Positions 17,012-26,546 of a stretch of DNA of 64,000 bases are shown piece after piece. Origin of the DNA: Thalassobius sp. Cn5-15 (GTDB lineage Bacteria > Pseudomonadota > Alphaproteobacteria > Rhodobacterales > Rhodobacteraceae); assembly GCF_022347685.1 (NCBI RefSeq), contig NZ_JAKRGF010000008.1, positions 62,001 through 126,000 of the forward strand, read 5' to 3'. Position numbers and translations under genes: made by a program. The notes under the pieces are model-generated. The model was not told where the DNA came from and made no database searches. It saw only the letters and a program-made list of their open reading frames with translations. Positions within the stretch are counted from its first letter, which is position 1, and each line of letters starts with the position of its first letter.

Positions 17012-18601
17012 TTAGTGACGGAAGTGACGCATACCAGTCAAAACCATCGCCAGACCAGCCTCATCGGCGGCGGCAATCACCTCATCATCGCGCATCGACC
17101 CGCCCGGCTGAATCACGCAGGATGCACCGGCAGCAGCAGCTTCCAAAAGACCGTCCGCGAAGGGGAAGAAAGCGTCAGACGCCACGGCAGAGCCTTTGGT
17201 CAGCGGTTCCTGCAGCCCCATCGCGTCAGCCATACGTTCCGCCTTTTTAGCGGCGATCAGAGCACTGTCCAAACGGCTCATCTGACCAGCGCCAACACCA
17301 ACGGTGGCACCATCTTTGACGTAGACGATGGCGTTGGATTTGACGTGTTTGGCCACTTTCCATGCAAACAACAGGTCGCGCATCTGTTCCGGGGTCGGAG
17401 CCAGTTTCGTCACAACCTTAAGGTCATCCATACCGATAAAACCGTTGTCGCGATCCTGCACCAGCATACCGCCCGACACCTGACGGTAGGCAAGACCTTT
17501 GTCGCTGGTATCCGCCAGCGCAGGGGTCGTTAGCAGGCGCAGGTTCTTCTTCTTGGCAAAGATTTCGCGCGCCGCATCGTCCGCACCGGGGGCGATGACC
17601 ACTTCGGTAAAGATCTCGGTGATCTTTTCAGCGGTGGCACCATCCAGCGGCTGGTTCAGTGCGATGATGCCGCCAAAGGCAGAGGTGCGGTCGCAGTCAA
17701 ACGCCTTGGAGTACGCGTCTTCCAGCGTGGCGCCACGGGCGACACCACAGGGGTTAGCGTGTTTGATGATCGCACAGGCGGGACCATCTTTGGGCAGGAA
17801 TTCAGACACCAGTTCAAACGCCGCGTCGGTATCGTTGATGTTGTTGTAAGACAGTTCTTTGCCCTGATGCTGTTCTGCCACTGCAACGCCGGAACGACCC
17901 GATCCATCGCTGTAAAACGCTGCACCCTGATGGCTGTTTTCACCATAGCGCAGACCCTGCACATAAGTGCCAGCGAACACGCGGCGGCGCGGGGTTTCTT
18001 CGCCAATGGCCGATGCCATCCAAGTGGATACAGCCGCGTCATAAGCACCGGTGCGGGCATAGGCGATTTGGGCAAAACGCTGGCGGAACGCGTAGGTGGT
18101 CGCGCCATTATTGGCGTCCAACTCCGCGATCAGGTCGCTGTAATCCTCTACATCCACAACGGTGGTGACAAAGGCATGGTTTTTGGCGGCGGCGCGGATC
18201 ATTGCGGGACCACCGATGTCGATGTTTTCGATCATCTCATTGTAATCGGCACCACGGGCCAGCGCGGCCTCAAACGGGTAGAGGTTCACCACCAACAGGT
18301 CGATGGCGCCAATGTCATGTTCGTCCATCGCTGCGACATGCGCATCGTTGTCGCGCAGGGCCAACAGGCCGCCGTGTACCTTTGGGTGCAGGGTTTTCAC
18401 CCGACCATCCATCATTTCAGGGAAACCGGTCACATCCGCCACATCTACAACAGGGATGCCTGCGTCGCGGATCGCCTTAGCCGATCCGCCGGTGGACAGT
18501 AGCTCAACACCACGGTCGCTTAGCGCTTTGGCCAGGTCAATCAGACCGGTCTTGTCGGATACGGAAATCAGCGCGCGGCGGATGGCGTTCGGAGATGTCA
18601 T
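17012..18601 (-). CDS. purH: Bifunctional AICAR formyltransferase / IMP cyclohydrolase
   Basis: 529 residues from the ATG at 18601 ([19 protein letters not shown]). It catalyses the last two steps of purine synthesis. The N-terminal MGS-like cyclohydrolase domain (about 1-150) contains [20 protein letters not shown] and [16 protein letters not shown]. The C-terminal transformylase contains [22 protein letters not shown] with the catalytic Lys-His, and [12 protein letters not shown]. The frame is open about 100 bases further upstream, into the heparinase-like gene, but the ATG at 18601 matches the family start. It follows the heparinase-like gene by 23 bp and is probably cotranscribed with it. 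Confidence 0.97.
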   Translation of the reverse strand: MTSPNAIRRALISVSDKTGLIDLAKALSDRGVELLSTGGSAKAIRDAGIPVVDVADVTGFPEMMDGRVKTLHPKVHGGLLALRDNDAHVAAMDEHDIGAIDLLVVNLYPFEAALARGADYNEMIENIDIGGPAMIRAAAKNHAFVTTVVDVEDYSDLIAELDANNGATTYAFRQRFAQIAYARTGAYDAAVSTWMASAIGEETPRRRVFAGTYVQGLRYGENSHQGAAFYSDGSGRSGVAVAEQHQGKELSYNNINDTDAAFELVSEFLPKDGPACAIIKHANPCGVARGATLEDAYSKAFDCDRTSAFGGIIALNQPLDGATAEKITEIFTEVVIAPGADDAAREIFAKKKNLRLLTTPALADTSDKGLAYRQVSGGMLVQDRDNGFIGMDDLKVVTKLAPTPEQMRDLLFAWKVAKHVKSNAIVYVKDGATVGVGAGQMSRLDSALIAAKKAERMADAMGLQEPLTKGSAVASDAFFPFADGLLEAAAAGASCVIQPGGSMRDDEVIAAADEAGLAMVLTGMRHFRH

Positions 18602-18624
18602 AATTTGGGTAGCTCTCTGCTTGT

Positions 18625-20394
18625 TCAGGTCAGGTCCAGCTCTTCCCGGTTCAGATCGCGCACACTTATCGGCGTGTCTTGGGCCTTGGCAAGCGACCAC
18701 CGGATGCGTGTCGCATAATCCATTGCGCGCCCAGATAAAACGATTTGTTTTGTTGCGCGGGGCTTCAAACGGCCTTTTTCAAGGTAAACAGAGGGATCCA
18801 GCGTCATTTGCAACGCACCGTCATGTCTGAACACCCACAGCTCGCCGCTTTTCAGAGCCAGCGAAATCGCACTGCCGCCCATGTCCACGGTGGCCTCCAC
18901 CTCAGGATGCAGGTGGAAGCGGATCTGAAACGGGATGCCCTGCAACGTGACCTGATCCATCGCTTTGTCGAACCGCTGTTTATCAGCGCCTTCCAGCGCA
19001 ACCAGCAGATCCTCCCCCGCCATGCCACGCCCATCAAAGGTCAATTCCAACGTACGTGCATGGGTCAGACCGTGGCTGCGGATATAGCCGTCGTGTCCGC
19101 CCTCAAACCGGATTCCATCCGGCGCCTGAGAGATTTGCACCGGCACCCGCAGGGGCGCAGCGGCCAGCAATTCCTCGCGCCCCGTTTTCGGCGCCAGACG
19201 CGAAGAAGAGTATCCTTCTAATGACAGCGTCGAATGGCTGGGCGTCGCGCGACCTGCGCGGCGCCAGTCAATGCCGAACACCGCCCCAGAGCCGCAGTTC
19301 ACCACCAAAGGCCTGCGACCAGACGTGAGTTCAAACGCCAAGGTCGCGGCATGGGCATTGCCCGATGCCTTACCCATCGGTGGCACCGCTGCATCCACAA
19401 TGACGGAGGTGCGCCCAGCGCTGAGGCGGGCATAGCCCATCGACAGCCCGTCGGGCGTGCGTTCCTTCACCCCTGACGCTGCAAGTGCGCCGTCCAAACG
19501 CCCCTCCAAACCGCGGCCACCGCCGTGAAACCGCGCCAGCCCGCCATCTGCATGACGCAGGGTGCGCAAGGTGGGCGCGATACGTTCAATCGCACCGCGG
19601 TGCGCCTCGCCCACCGGTTGGCCAGTTTCCTGTAGAGCCGCCGCCGCCCAGCTGAGAAGGGTGAAAACCTCCAGCAACTCCTCTGGATTACGGGTCGGAA
19701 TACCGCCCTGTTCGTCAACCTGCGCCGCGCATTCCTTTTCCAGCGCCTTCACCGCAGGGGCGACGTGTTGTTCCATCCCCTCCAGCGACAGCCCCGCATA
19801 AAGGAGACCAGTCAGCGCCTCAAACCGTGGCAGGCCCGGCGTTGTCTTGTGCCAACGACGGCTAAGGAAAATCGCCTGATGCGCCAGCGTGCGATAGAAC
19901 GCCTCTGACGCTTCGGCCTCTTGTCCGCGCAACAGGAACAATGCGTGGTGGATCCAGCGGATAATCCGCCGTCCGGTTAGATCCGGTGTCCACCCCGCAC
20001 CGGACCCATCGCCATAGGCCACAATCCACGCCCAAAGCCACTCCGCCGCCAGCGCGCGGGTGCGCGGATCACCTACGGCGGCCAGATCATCCAGCCAGAC
20101 GAAGCCATGTATCTCCTCCTGCCACATCTGATCGGGGGGCGTAACATCCCACAGGAGGGTGCCCTGAGCCTCTACCAGATGACCAGCAAACAGGTAGTTG
20201 CCCGCCAGCAACTGACGACCACGGGCAAAAGTCCCGATGGTGCGCGGCTCCGGTTGACTGACAAACCCGGTTGCAGGCTGGGCGCGGGTGGCGCGACGAG
20301 CGTGCCAGCGGTGCATCAGCCGCGTGTAGCGGGCTTGGATCCCCTCGGGGATCTGATCAGAATCTTGGTGCTGGGTCTGCGTCCGCTTGGACAT
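18625..20394 (-). CDS. Heparinase II/III-family protein
   Basis: 589 residues. An N-terminal alpha/alpha toroid region (about 60-330: [55 protein letters not shown]) is followed by a beta-sandwich heparinase domain with [19 protein letters not shown] and [20 protein letters not shown]. No signal peptide is visible, which is odd for a polysaccharide lyase. It lies between rsmB and purH, an arrangement I recognise as widespread in alphaproteobacteria, suggesting a housekeeping role in envelope glycan metabolism rather than use of external heparin. Substrate unknown. Confidence 0.88.
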   Translation of the reverse strand: MSKRTQTQHQDSDQIPEGIQARYTRLMHRWHARRATRAQPATGFVSQPEPRTIGTFARGRQLLAGNYLFAGHLVEAQGTLLWDVTPPDQMWQEEIHGFVWLDDLAAVGDPRTRALAAEWLWAWIVAYGDGSGAGWTPDLTGRRIIRWIHHALFLLRGQEAEASEAFYRTLAHQAIFLSRRWHKTTPGLPRFEALTGLLYAGLSLEGMEQHVAPAVKALEKECAAQVDEQGGIPTRNPEELLEVFTLLSWAAAALQETGQPVGEAHRGAIERIAPTLRTLRHADGGLARFHGGGRGLEGRLDGALAASGVKERTPDGLSMGYARLSAGRTSVIVDAAVPPMGKASGNAHAATLAFELTSGRRPLVVNCGSGAVFGIDWRRAGRATPSHSTLSLEGYSSSRLAPKTGREELLAAAPLRVPVQISQAPDGIRFEGGHDGYIRSHGLTHARTLELTFDGRGMAGEDLLVALEGADKQRFDKAMDQVTLQGIPFQIRFHLHPEVEATVDMGGSAISLALKSGELWVFRHDGALQMTLDPSVYLEKGRLKPRATKQIVLSGRAMDYATRIRWSLAKAQDTPISVRDLNREELDLT

Positions 20395-20417
20395 GTACTC
20401 TCTGCCTCTTACGCGCT

Positions 20418-20445
20418 GTTATCGCGAATTTTGCGTCACGATAAC
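20418..20445. promoter_or_regulatory. Inverted repeat upstream of the heparinase-like gene
   Basis: GTTATCG (20418-20424) and CGATAAC (20439-20445) are perfect 7-bp arms separated by 14 bp, 24-51 bp before the heparinase-like start codon at 20394. Flanking GCGC on both sides extends the symmetry with one bulge. It fits an operator for a dimeric regulator, or a leader hairpin; the binding protein is unknown. Confidence 0.45.
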
Positions 20446-20536
20446 GCGCATCAGCCACAGCTGTCACCGCCCAATTGGGCATTCGGCAGGCTGCGGCCAA
20501 TTTCGCCAGGACGGGCGCATTGAAAACAGCGGTTGA

Positions 20537-21925
20537 TTAGGCTTTGCGCTTCAGACAGGCCATGTAGAACCCGTCCATACCGCCCTGATCGCCCCAATAG
20601 TCGGGCCGCAGGCGCAGACCGCCTTCCTCAGTGACCCAGCCAGCCTCAATCCCCGGTAGGTTCAGCGATTCGCGGTCGACCTGCCATTCCGGGTTCCGCT
20701 CCAGCGCTTCTTCGACCTGACATTCGCCCTCATCCGGCAGGAGCGAACAGGTGCAAAACACCAGCCGCCCGCCCGGTTTTACCAGCGACATGGCGTGATC
20801 AATCATCTGCACCTGTAGATCAATCAGCGCACCAAATTCTGACCCATCCTTTGCCAGCGGCAGATCGGGATGGCGGCGGATGGTGCCAGTGGCAGAGCAG
20901 GGTGCATCCAGCAATACCGCATCATAGCTGCCCTGATGTTCAAGCGCGTCCCCTGCCACAATTTCTGCACTCAGGCCCGTACGGGCCAAGTTTTCAGTGA
21001 CCCGTGCCAGACGGGCTTCCGACAGATCCAGCGCAGTCACCTTGGCACCAGCGGCGGCCATCTGCATGGTCTTGCCCCCCGGTGCGGCGCACATGTCCAG
21101 CACGGTTTCGCCTGCCTTCACATTGAGAATTTTCGCAGGTAACGCGGCGGCGGCGTCCTGCACCCACCAATCGCCCGCTTCATAGCCCGGCAGAGCAGAC
21201 ACCTGACCAGCGTTTTCCAAACGTACCGATCCGGTGGGTAAAAGCGCGCCCCCCACTGCCTCGGCCAGTTGAGCAGCATCCCCCTTAGCGCTCAGATCCA
21301 GCGGGGCACCGTTCAGGTGAACCTGTTCCATAGCCGCGACGGCCTCTGCCCCATACCCCATAACCAAAGGGTCCCTCAGCCCGCGCGGCAGGCGCGGCGT
21401 GCGCAGCTTGGCCCATTCAGCCTCCCCCTCACCTGCAACCTTACGCAGAACCGCGTTGACCAGACCTTTCAGGCCAAGGGTGCGTTTATTCGCAGCGGTC
21501 AGCGCGACGGCCTCATTCACAACACCATGGGCATCCCCACCCGTACACAGTTCCATCGCACCAATGCGCAGGATGTTTTGCACGCGCAGCGGTGGTGCCT
21601 TGCGCAGGTGTTTTTTCAGCACGCGGTCTGCCCGTTCCAGATTGCGCAGCACCTCCAGCGTCAGACGCTGGGCGCGGGCACGATCCGCGGGTTCCAACCG
21701 GTCCAGTGCGCCTTGGCCCAAGAGTTCGGACAACAACCGCCCCTCGCCCAAAATCTGCGTCAACAAGTAGAGCGCAGCACCGCGCGGCGTCAGTTTTCCC
21801 ATAGGACGTTCCGGCGCGTCGCCCTGCGACTTACCTTGCGAACGGCCCTGCGGGCGGCCGCGGGATTTGCCCGGAGATTTACCGTGGGGCTTACCAGAAC
21901 GATTGTTTTGATGGGGTTTGGGCAT
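20537..21925 (-). CDS. rsmB: RsmB-type 16S rRNA (cytosine-C5) methyltransferase
   Basis: 462 residues. After a basic tail, an NusB-like domain covers about 45-170 (GAALYLLTQILGEGRLLSELL), then a Rossmann methyltransferase: SAM motif VLDMCAAPGGKTMQM, LLDAPCSATGTIRRHPD with the catalytic-loop Cys, and VFCTCSLLPDEGE with the second Cys. It is expected to methylate C967 of 16S rRNA with SAM. The start at 21925 has GAAGGAT upstream. It is divergent from the SDHAF4-like gene and is followed by the heparinase-like gene and purH. Confidence 0.93.
   Translation of the reverse strand: MPKPHQNNRSGKPHGKSPGKSRGRPQGRSQGKSQGDAPERPMGKLTPRGAALYLLTQILGEGRLLSELLGQGALDRLEPADRARAQRLTLEVLRNLERADRVLKKHLRKAPPLRVQNILRIGAMELCTGGDAHGVVNEAVALTAANKRTLGLKGLVNAVLRKVAGEGEAEWAKLRTPRLPRGLRDPLVMGYGAEAVAAMEQVHLNGAPLDLSAKGDAAQLAEAVGGALLPTGSVRLENAGQVSALPGYEAGDWWVQDAAAALPAKILNVKAGETVLDMCAAPGGKTMQMAAAGAKVTALDLSEARLARVTENLARTGLSAEIVAGDALEHQGSYDAVLLDAPCSATGTIRRHPDLPLAKDGSEFGALIDLQVQMIDHAMSLVKPGGRLVFCTCSLLPDEGECQVEEALERNPEWQVDRESLNLPGIEAGWVTEEGGLRLRPDYWGDQGGMDGFYMACLKRKA
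21824..21895 (-). repeat. Tetrapeptide tandem repeat in the N-terminal tail of RsmB
   Basis: Residues 11-34 consist of six tetrads of the form G-(K/R)-(P/S)-x (GKPH, GKSP, GKSR, GRPQ, GRSQ, GKSQ), coded by degenerate 12-bp units. The tail is strongly basic and probably disordered, suitable for RNA contact. Confidence 0.7.
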
Positions 21926-22003
21926 ATGATATCCTTCGGCCTCTTTGCCTTGGCGCGTGGAGGGCGTATATCAGCGCTATAGTTCCTTAGAAAGGACACA
22001 TGA

Positions 22004-22183
22004 ATGAGCGAGATTGAGAAAAAATTGCCCGCCGCCGCCCAGCGTGCACTGGCCGAGGCGGAAGAACGCCGCAAAAAAGCCGCCGAGGCAGACGCACTGC
22101 CCAAAGAACTGGGCGGGCGTGATGGCCCCGAACCCGTGCGCTATGGCGACTGGGAAAAGAAGGGCATCGCGGTAGATTTTTGA
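22004..22183 (+). CDS. DUF1674 / SDHAF4-like succinate dehydrogenase assembly factor
   Basis: 59 residues. The ATG at 22004 has GAAAGGACA upstream; a second ATG four bases earlier gives only a five-codon frame. The protein has a charged helical N-terminal part (RALAEAEERRKKAAEA) and the diagnostic C-terminus GPEPVRYGDWEKKGIAVDF of DUF1674/SDHAF4. SDHAF4 binds the flavinated SdhA subunit during assembly of complex II. It is divergent from rsmB across 78 bp and ends just before the convergent hypothetical gene. Confidence 0.88.
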   Translation: MSEIEKKLPAAAQRALAEAEERRKKAAEADALPKELGGRDGPEPVRYGDWEKKGIAVDF

Positions 22184-22205
22184 TCGCTAGGGCAGCAGCG
22201 CCGCC

Positions 22206-22592
22206 TTAGTCCATTCCAATGCTGTAGCGTTCCCGCTCGCCCCGCCCCTTATCCGGCACAATATACAACGTCGCGCCGCTGGATCGGACGATGCCGCAGG
22301 TTTCGCCCTGATCAATGGTGCCATAGAACACCCGTTTACACAGCTGCCCATCGCGCCATTCCCAATTGCCCAGCAGCGGCCGCCCCCAAACGCGGCCCTT
22401 AACCTGCCCCAGATCGTCAAACCGCATCCAAAGGCCTGTCTGGCTGATATATTTTCCCGACATCTGCAGCAGGAAATCCTCGCGGTCCTTCATGGTGAAA
22501 AAACCTTCGGCCTGCGCCTGCGGCACCGGCGGCAACACGAGGGTGGCAAGGGGAATAAAGCTTAGCAGAAACAGGCAGGTGCGCAGCAGCAT
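22206..22592 (-). CDS. Small exported protein of unknown function
   Basis: 128 residues with a signal peptide (LLRTCLFLLSFIPLATLVL...QAQA). The mature part of about 100 residues contains two Cys (QLCKRVFYG, GETCGIVRS), which could form a periplasmic disulfide, and the motifs FLLQMSGKYISQTGLW and GRPLLGNWEWRDGQ. It is predicted periplasmic. I recognise it as a roseobacter-type conserved protein, but no function can be given. It lies 71 bp downstream of dapB on the same strand; proximity is no evidence that it is an enzyme of lysine synthesis. Confidence 0.75.
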   Translation of the reverse strand: MLLRTCLFLLSFIPLATLVLPPVPQAQAEGFFTMKDREDFLLQMSGKYISQTGLWMRFDDLGQVKGRVWGRPLLGNWEWRDGQLCKRVFYGTIDQGETCGIVRSSGATLYIVPDKGRGERERYSIGMD

Positions 22593-22663
22593 TTAAAAAC
22601 CACGAGGTGAGGGACATCGCCCCCACCTCGCAAGATCTGTGCCAAATTTTGAGTGTTCGTTGA

Positions 22664-23473
22664 TCAGAGACCCAACACATCAATCATATCATATTCACCG
22701 GGCGCCTTGCCCTGCCCCCACAGCGCCGCCTTTAGCGCCCCACGGGCAAAGATGGCGCGATCGGTCGCCATATGCCGCAGCACGATGCGTTCACCGGCGG
22801 CAGCAAACAGCACATCATGTTCGCCCACAATATCGCCACCACGGATGGCGGCGAAACCGATATCGCCTCTCTTGCGCGCGCCGGTAATGCCATCACGGCC
22901 CGAATCGCGCACGTCCGCCAGATCAACACCGCGCCCCTCAGCCGCCGCTTCACCCAGCATCAAGGCGGTGCCCGATGGTGCATCGACCTTTTGATTATGA
23001 TGCGCCTCGATCACCTCGATATCAAAATCCTCATCCAACGCGGCGGCGACCTTCTTGGTCAGCTGCACCAACAGGTTCACACCCAGCGACATGTTCCCCG
23101 CGCGGATGATCGTCGCATGACGCGATGCGGCGTTCAGTTTCGTCAGATGGTCGTCATCCATGCCGGTGGTGCCGATGACATGTACCGCGCGCGCCTGCGC
23201 GGCCAATGCTGCAAATTCCACTGTCGCGGCAGGTGCAGTGAAATCAATCACCGCCTGCGCTTGTGCAAAGGCCGCCAGCGCGTCATCGGTGACGGTCACG
23301 CCAACGTCTGCGCCGCCCATACAGGCACCAACGTCGCGGCCAATCCAGTCGTGGCCCGTGCGTTCCACCACGCCGACCAGCTTAGCCTTATCGCTGTCCA
23401 GCACAGTCTTGATAAGCATCTGTCCCATACGACCCGATGCGCCCGTTATAACGATTCCCGGCAGGTTGGTCAT
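22664..23473 (-). CDS. dapB: 4-hydroxy-tetrahydrodipicolinate reductase
   Basis: 269 residues from the ATG at 23473 with AGGAG 11 bases upstream. It reduces 4-hydroxy-tetrahydrodipicolinate with NAD(P)H in the lysine/diaminopimelate pathway. Motifs: Rossmann [15 protein letters not shown]-like start ([12 protein letters not shown]), [24 protein letters not shown], and the substrate-binding/catalytic [16 protein letters not shown]. The frame is open 16 codons further upstream, but the chosen start gives the usual family N-terminus. It is divergent from rbfA across 90 bp. Confidence 0.96.
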   Translation of the reverse strand: MTNLPGIVITGASGRMGQMLIKTVLDSDKAKLVGVVERTGHDWIGRDVGACMGGADVGVTVTDDALAAFAQAQAVIDFTAPAATVEFAALAAQARAVHVIGTTGMDDDHLTKLNAASRHATIIRAGNMSLGVNLLVQLTKKVAAALDEDFDIEVIEAHHNQKVDAPSGTALMLGEAAAEGRGVDLADVRDSGRDGITGARKRGDIGFAAIRGGDIVGEHDVLFAAAGERIVLRHMATDRAIFARGALKAALWGQGKAPGEYDMIDVLGL

Positions 23474-23563
23474 GGCTCTCACACTCCTGAAAACTTGGTT
23501 TTTGCCTGCATAGAGCAGCATTGCCCGCTTGGCAAAGGTGCCATGACGCCTTAGATGCAGCCT

Positions 23564-23992
23564 ATGGCCAAAGGAAATTCATACAGCGCCGGGCCCAGCA
23601 CCCGGCAATTGCGCGTCGGCGAGTTAATCCGCCGGACGATGTCTGACCTCTTGATGCGAGGTGAGGTGCATGATGATGCGCTTGCCCGCATGTCGATCAC
23701 GGTGGGCGAGGTGCAGATCACTTCTGACTTGCGCGTGGCGACCTGTTATGTGCTGCCACTGGGCGGCAAAGACGGCGACGAAGCGGTCAAGATTCTGGCC
23801 CGCAATCAAGGCGAGCTGCGCCATCTGATCGGCCGCAAATGCGGTCTGAAACACGCACCAGAACTGCGGTTCAAGGTCGACACCTCCTTTGACCGGATGG
23901 ATGAGACCCGCGCGCTGCTGAACCGCGAAGACGTGCGTCGCGATCTGGACAAGCCCGACGGTGAGTCTGACGACGACGCAATCGAAAGCTAA
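23564..23992 (+). CDS. rbfA: Ribosome-binding factor A
   Basis: 142 residues from the ATG at 23564 ([20 protein letters not shown]); another ATG three codons earlier (23555) is possible and neither has a strong Shine-Dalgarno. The KH-like fold is indicated by [39 protein letters not shown] and [22 protein letters not shown]. RbfA acts in late maturation of the 30S subunit and 16S rRNA 5' end. It is first in a plus-strand series with the phosphodiester glycosidase and truB. Confidence 0.94.
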   Translation: MAKGNSYSAGPSTRQLRVGELIRRTMSDLLMRGEVHDDALARMSITVGEVQITSDLRVATCYVLPLGGKDGDEAVKILARNQGELRHLIGRKCGLKHAPELRFKVDTSFDRMDETRALLNREDVRRDLDKPDGESDDDAIES

Positions 23993-23998
23993 TCTGTA

Positions 23999-24742
23999 AT
24001 GCGCCGGTTTCTTGCCCTAATCACGCTGGCGCTCACCGTTATGGCATCCCCTGCCTGGACTCTGGAATGCCAGCGCCTTTCTTATTTAGGCACACCCTAC
24101 ACAGTGTGTGAGGTTGACCCAGCGTCGGAGGACCTGCGTCTGTTTCACAGTGATGCCCGCGGGGTGTTGGGCAGCTATGGTCGCATTGATCAGATGCTGG
24201 CGAATGAGGGGCGTGTCCTGAGTTTTGCGATGAACGGCGGCATGTATCACTCCGATCGCGCGCCAGTGGGCCTTTATGTCGAGGACGGCATGGAACAGAC
24301 CCGCCTGCTGACCGGGGCCAGCGATGGCAACTTTGGTCTTTTGCCCAATGGTGTGTTCTGCATCCGCGACGGTCGCGCCGATGTGGTGGAAACGCTGCGC
24401 TTTGCGAAAGAAAGCCCCCAATGCCGCTATGCCACCCAATCGGGGCCGATGCTGGTGATTGACGGACAGTTGCACCCCCGTTTCATTCCCGGCGGCACCT
24501 CACGTTATATCCGCAACGGCGTTGGCAGCTCTGCGGACGGGCAGCGCGTGATTTTTGCAATTTCCGACTCGCGGGTGAATTTTCACGATTTCGGACTGTT
24601 GTTTCGCGACCATCTGAAACTGCCCAACGCGCTGTTTTTGGATGGCAAGGTCTCTCGAATCTACCTGCCTGCTGAGGGCCGAGCCGATCTGGGATTTCCC
24701 GTGGGCCCTATGATCGGTGTGACTGTGCCTTTGGCGGAGTGA
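23999..24742 (+). CDS. Exported phosphodiester glycosidase (NAGPA/DUF2233) family protein
   Basis: 247 residues with a signal peptide (FLALITLALTVMASPAWTLE). The family motifs are FAMNGGMYHSDRAPVGLYVEDG near residue 80, FGLLPNGVFCI, AQSGPMLVIDG-type segment (ATQSGPMLVIDG), RNGVGSSADGQRVIFAIS and LPNALFLDGKVSRIY. The domain is related to the mammalian mannose-6-phosphate uncovering enzyme that removes GlcNAc from phosphodiesters. The bacterial substrate is unknown, perhaps an envelope glycan phosphodiester. It starts 6 bp after rbfA and is followed by truB, so an envelope enzyme sits inside a translation-related gene set. Confidence 0.88.
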   Translation: MRRFLALITLALTVMASPAWTLECQRLSYLGTPYTVCEVDPASEDLRLFHSDARGVLGSYGRIDQMLANEGRVLSFAMNGGMYHSDRAPVGLYVEDGMEQTRLLTGASDGNFGLLPNGVFCIRDGRADVVETLRFAKESPQCRYATQSGPMLVIDGQLHPRFIPGGTSRYIRNGVGSSADGQRVIFAISDSRVNFHDFGLLFRDHLKLPNALFLDGKVSRIYLPAEGRADLGFPVGPMIGVTVPLAE

Positions 24743-24781
24743 TCAGTGGCCAAAACAGCACCCCAATGTGGCAGGCACAAT

Positions 24782-24810
24782 TTGACACACCAGCCCCGCT
24801 GCGGTAACTG
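24782..24810 (+). promoter_or_regulatory. Possible sigma-70-type promoter before truB
   Basis: TTGACA (24782-24787) matches the -35 consensus. TAACTG follows after 17 bp as a weak -10, about 40 bp before the truB start. Confidence 0.3.
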
Positions 24811-24849
24811 GCGCGCCACTCTAGTTTTCACGACAAATCGGGGATCATC

Positions 24850-25761
24850 ATGGGACGCAAGCGCAAGGGGCGTGACATTTCGGGCTGGCTGGTGGTCGAC
24901 AAACCGGCAGGCATGACCTCGACCGCTGTGGTCAACAAGGTCCGCTGGGCGCTGGACGCGAAGAAGGCTGGCCATGCAGGCACCCTTGACCCCGAAGCGA
25001 CCGGCGTTCTGGCCGTCGCCTTGGGCGAAGCCACCAAAACCGTGCCCTTCATCACTGATGCGCTGAAAGCCTACCGGTTTGTGGTACGTCTGGGGCAGGC
25101 GACCAACACTGATGACGCCGAAGGCGAGGTGATCGCCGAAAGCGCCGATCGCCCGACAGATGAAGATATCAAGGCCGCACTTGGCGCCTTCCTTGGCGAC
25201 ATCATGCAGGTGCCGCCGAAGTTTTCGGCGGTGAAGATCGACGGTGAACGCGCCTACAAACTGGCCCGCAGTGGCGATGAGGATTTTGAAATCGCCGCCC
25301 GCCCCCTCTGGGTGGACGAATTGGTGATGACCGACCGTCCCGATGCCGACCATGTGGAGCTGGAAATGGTCTGCGGCAAAGGCGGCTATGTGCGTTCTAT
25401 CGCCCGCGATTTGGGCGCGGCATTAGGTTGTCATGGCCACGTGCTGCATCTGCGCCGCATCTGGTCCGGCCCGTTTGAGGCCGAAGACGGTCTGACGTTT
25501 GAGCAGATCGAAGAGCTGGCGCGTACCCCTGAATTGGACGATCACCTGCTGCCGCTGGAACAGGGTTTGGCGGACCTGCCAGAGGTGAAAACCACCGAAC
25601 AAGGCGCCGCCAAACTGCGCAATGGCAACCCCGGTCTGGTGATCGCAACGGACGTGGAATACGGCGATGAATGCTGGGCCAGCCTGAACGGCGAAGCGAT
25701 TGCTGTTGGGGTATTCAAGGCCGGTGAACTGCACCCTAGCCGCGTGTTTGTACGCGGGTAA
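24850..25761 (+). CDS. truB: tRNA pseudouridine-55 synthase
   Basis: 303 residues. TruB isomerises U55 in the T-loop of tRNAs. The catalytic motif is [21 protein letters not shown], with the nucleophilic Asp in TLDP near residue 44. Other motifs are [33 protein letters not shown] and [17 protein letters not shown]-terminal extension (about 250-303) ends in HPSRVFVRG. The ATG at 24850 has GGGGATC upstream. It ends 10 bp before the convergent anchored protein gene. Confidence 0.96.
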   Translation: MGRKRKGRDISGWLVVDKPAGMTSTAVVNKVRWALDAKKAGHAGTLDPEATGVLAVALGEATKTVPFITDALKAYRFVVRLGQATNTDDAEGEVIAESADRPTDEDIKAALGAFLGDIMQVPPKFSAVKIDGERAYKLARSGDEDFEIAARPLWVDELVMTDRPDADHVELEMVCGKGGYVRSIARDLGAALGCHGHVLHLRRIWSGPFEAEDGLTFEQIEELARTPELDDHLLPLEQGLADLPEVKTTEQGAAKLRNGNPGLVIATDVEYGDECWASLNGEAIAVGVFKAGELHPSRVFVRG

Positions 25762-25771
25762 GATCAACCGC

Positions 25772-26470
25772 TTAGGCCCCCACAATCTGCGGCTGTTCGC
25801 AATGCTGACAGGCGATTAACAATAGATCCGCCGTCGCCACCTCCGCGGCGGAGAGGTCTTGACCGTCCACGTCCATCCAATGCGGCCCGCCCTCCGTCTT
25901 TGTGGCCTGTAAGGCCAGCGACAATGCCGTCTGGTCCCCCGCCAGCGCGATCAGCACCTGATCACCCGCTTCCAGCGTGGTGGCATCCGCATCACGATCA
26001 TAGCGCAATATCAGCTCGGCCATCATCGACCGGGCACCGCCTGCCTCCTCCTGAAAGAGAAGGGCAAGTTGATCTGCGCCTTGCTCAACGACGAAGGGAT
26101 CAGAGGCGGTGGGCTCCACGCCACACTTTAGCGGATCAGATCCAAGATCAGTCTCTAACTGATGGGTTTTGACCACGTCCGACAAAACGATCGCCGCCAG
26201 CAGGTCCTCCTCTTCGCCACCTGTGACCTGCGTCTGACCAACGCCTGAGGCAGTGGCGAGCAGATCAAACAGCCCCAAGGTGCCGTCGGGCGCGGGCCGC
26301 GCGACCTCTTGCACAGGCGGATCATCGCGCTCACCGCCACCCTGCCCATCAGGCGGCAGCGCTGTCGCCTCCTCCAGATCCTCAACAAAGCTCATGACCG
26401 CATCAGAAATCATCAGGCCAAACGCAACGGGGACAGCCAGCAACAACAGCAACAGGGGGGACATACGCAA
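25772..26470 (-). CDS. Anchored acidic protein, paralogue of the RTX-type neighbours but without RTX repeats
   Basis: 232 residues. A membrane or signal-anchor helix lies at the N-terminus (LLLLLLAVPVAFGLMISDAV), then an acidic, Gly-rich linker and a C-terminal domain of about 130 residues that matches the C-terminus of the next gene: QVLIALAGDQTALSLALQ against EVLRLNGDQTAMTVAFYD, and HWMDVDGQDLSAAEVATADL against VWLDVEGNEITAEEGEAADL. The GGxGxDxL nonapeptides of the neighbour are absent; only GGEEEDLLAA remains. The extreme C-terminus contains CQHC. It is predicted to be exported and attached to the inner membrane. Function unknown. Confidence 0.75.
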   Translation of the reverse strand: MRMSPLLLLLLAVPVAFGLMISDAVMSFVEDLEEATALPPDGQGGGERDDPPVQEVARPAPDGTLGLFDLLATASGVGQTQVTGGEEEDLLAAIVLSDVVKTHQLETDLGSDPLKCGVEPTASDPFVVEQGADQLALLFQEEAGGARSMMAELILRYDRDADATTLEAGDQVLIALAGDQTALSLALQATKTEGGPHWMDVDGQDLSAAEVATADLLLIACQHCEQPQIVGA

Positions 26471-26546
26471 AACCTCACCAGAACAAGCAGTCTGATGAGG
26501 GTGCGGTGATTCCAGTGAATTTTAGCTTAATCGGGACGAAATTAGA

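Noticed and set aside
22206-22592. A lysine-biosynthesis enzyme because it lies beside dapB
   Set aside because: The protein is a 128-residue exported polypeptide with no Rossmann or DapB motif; proximity alone is not evidence.
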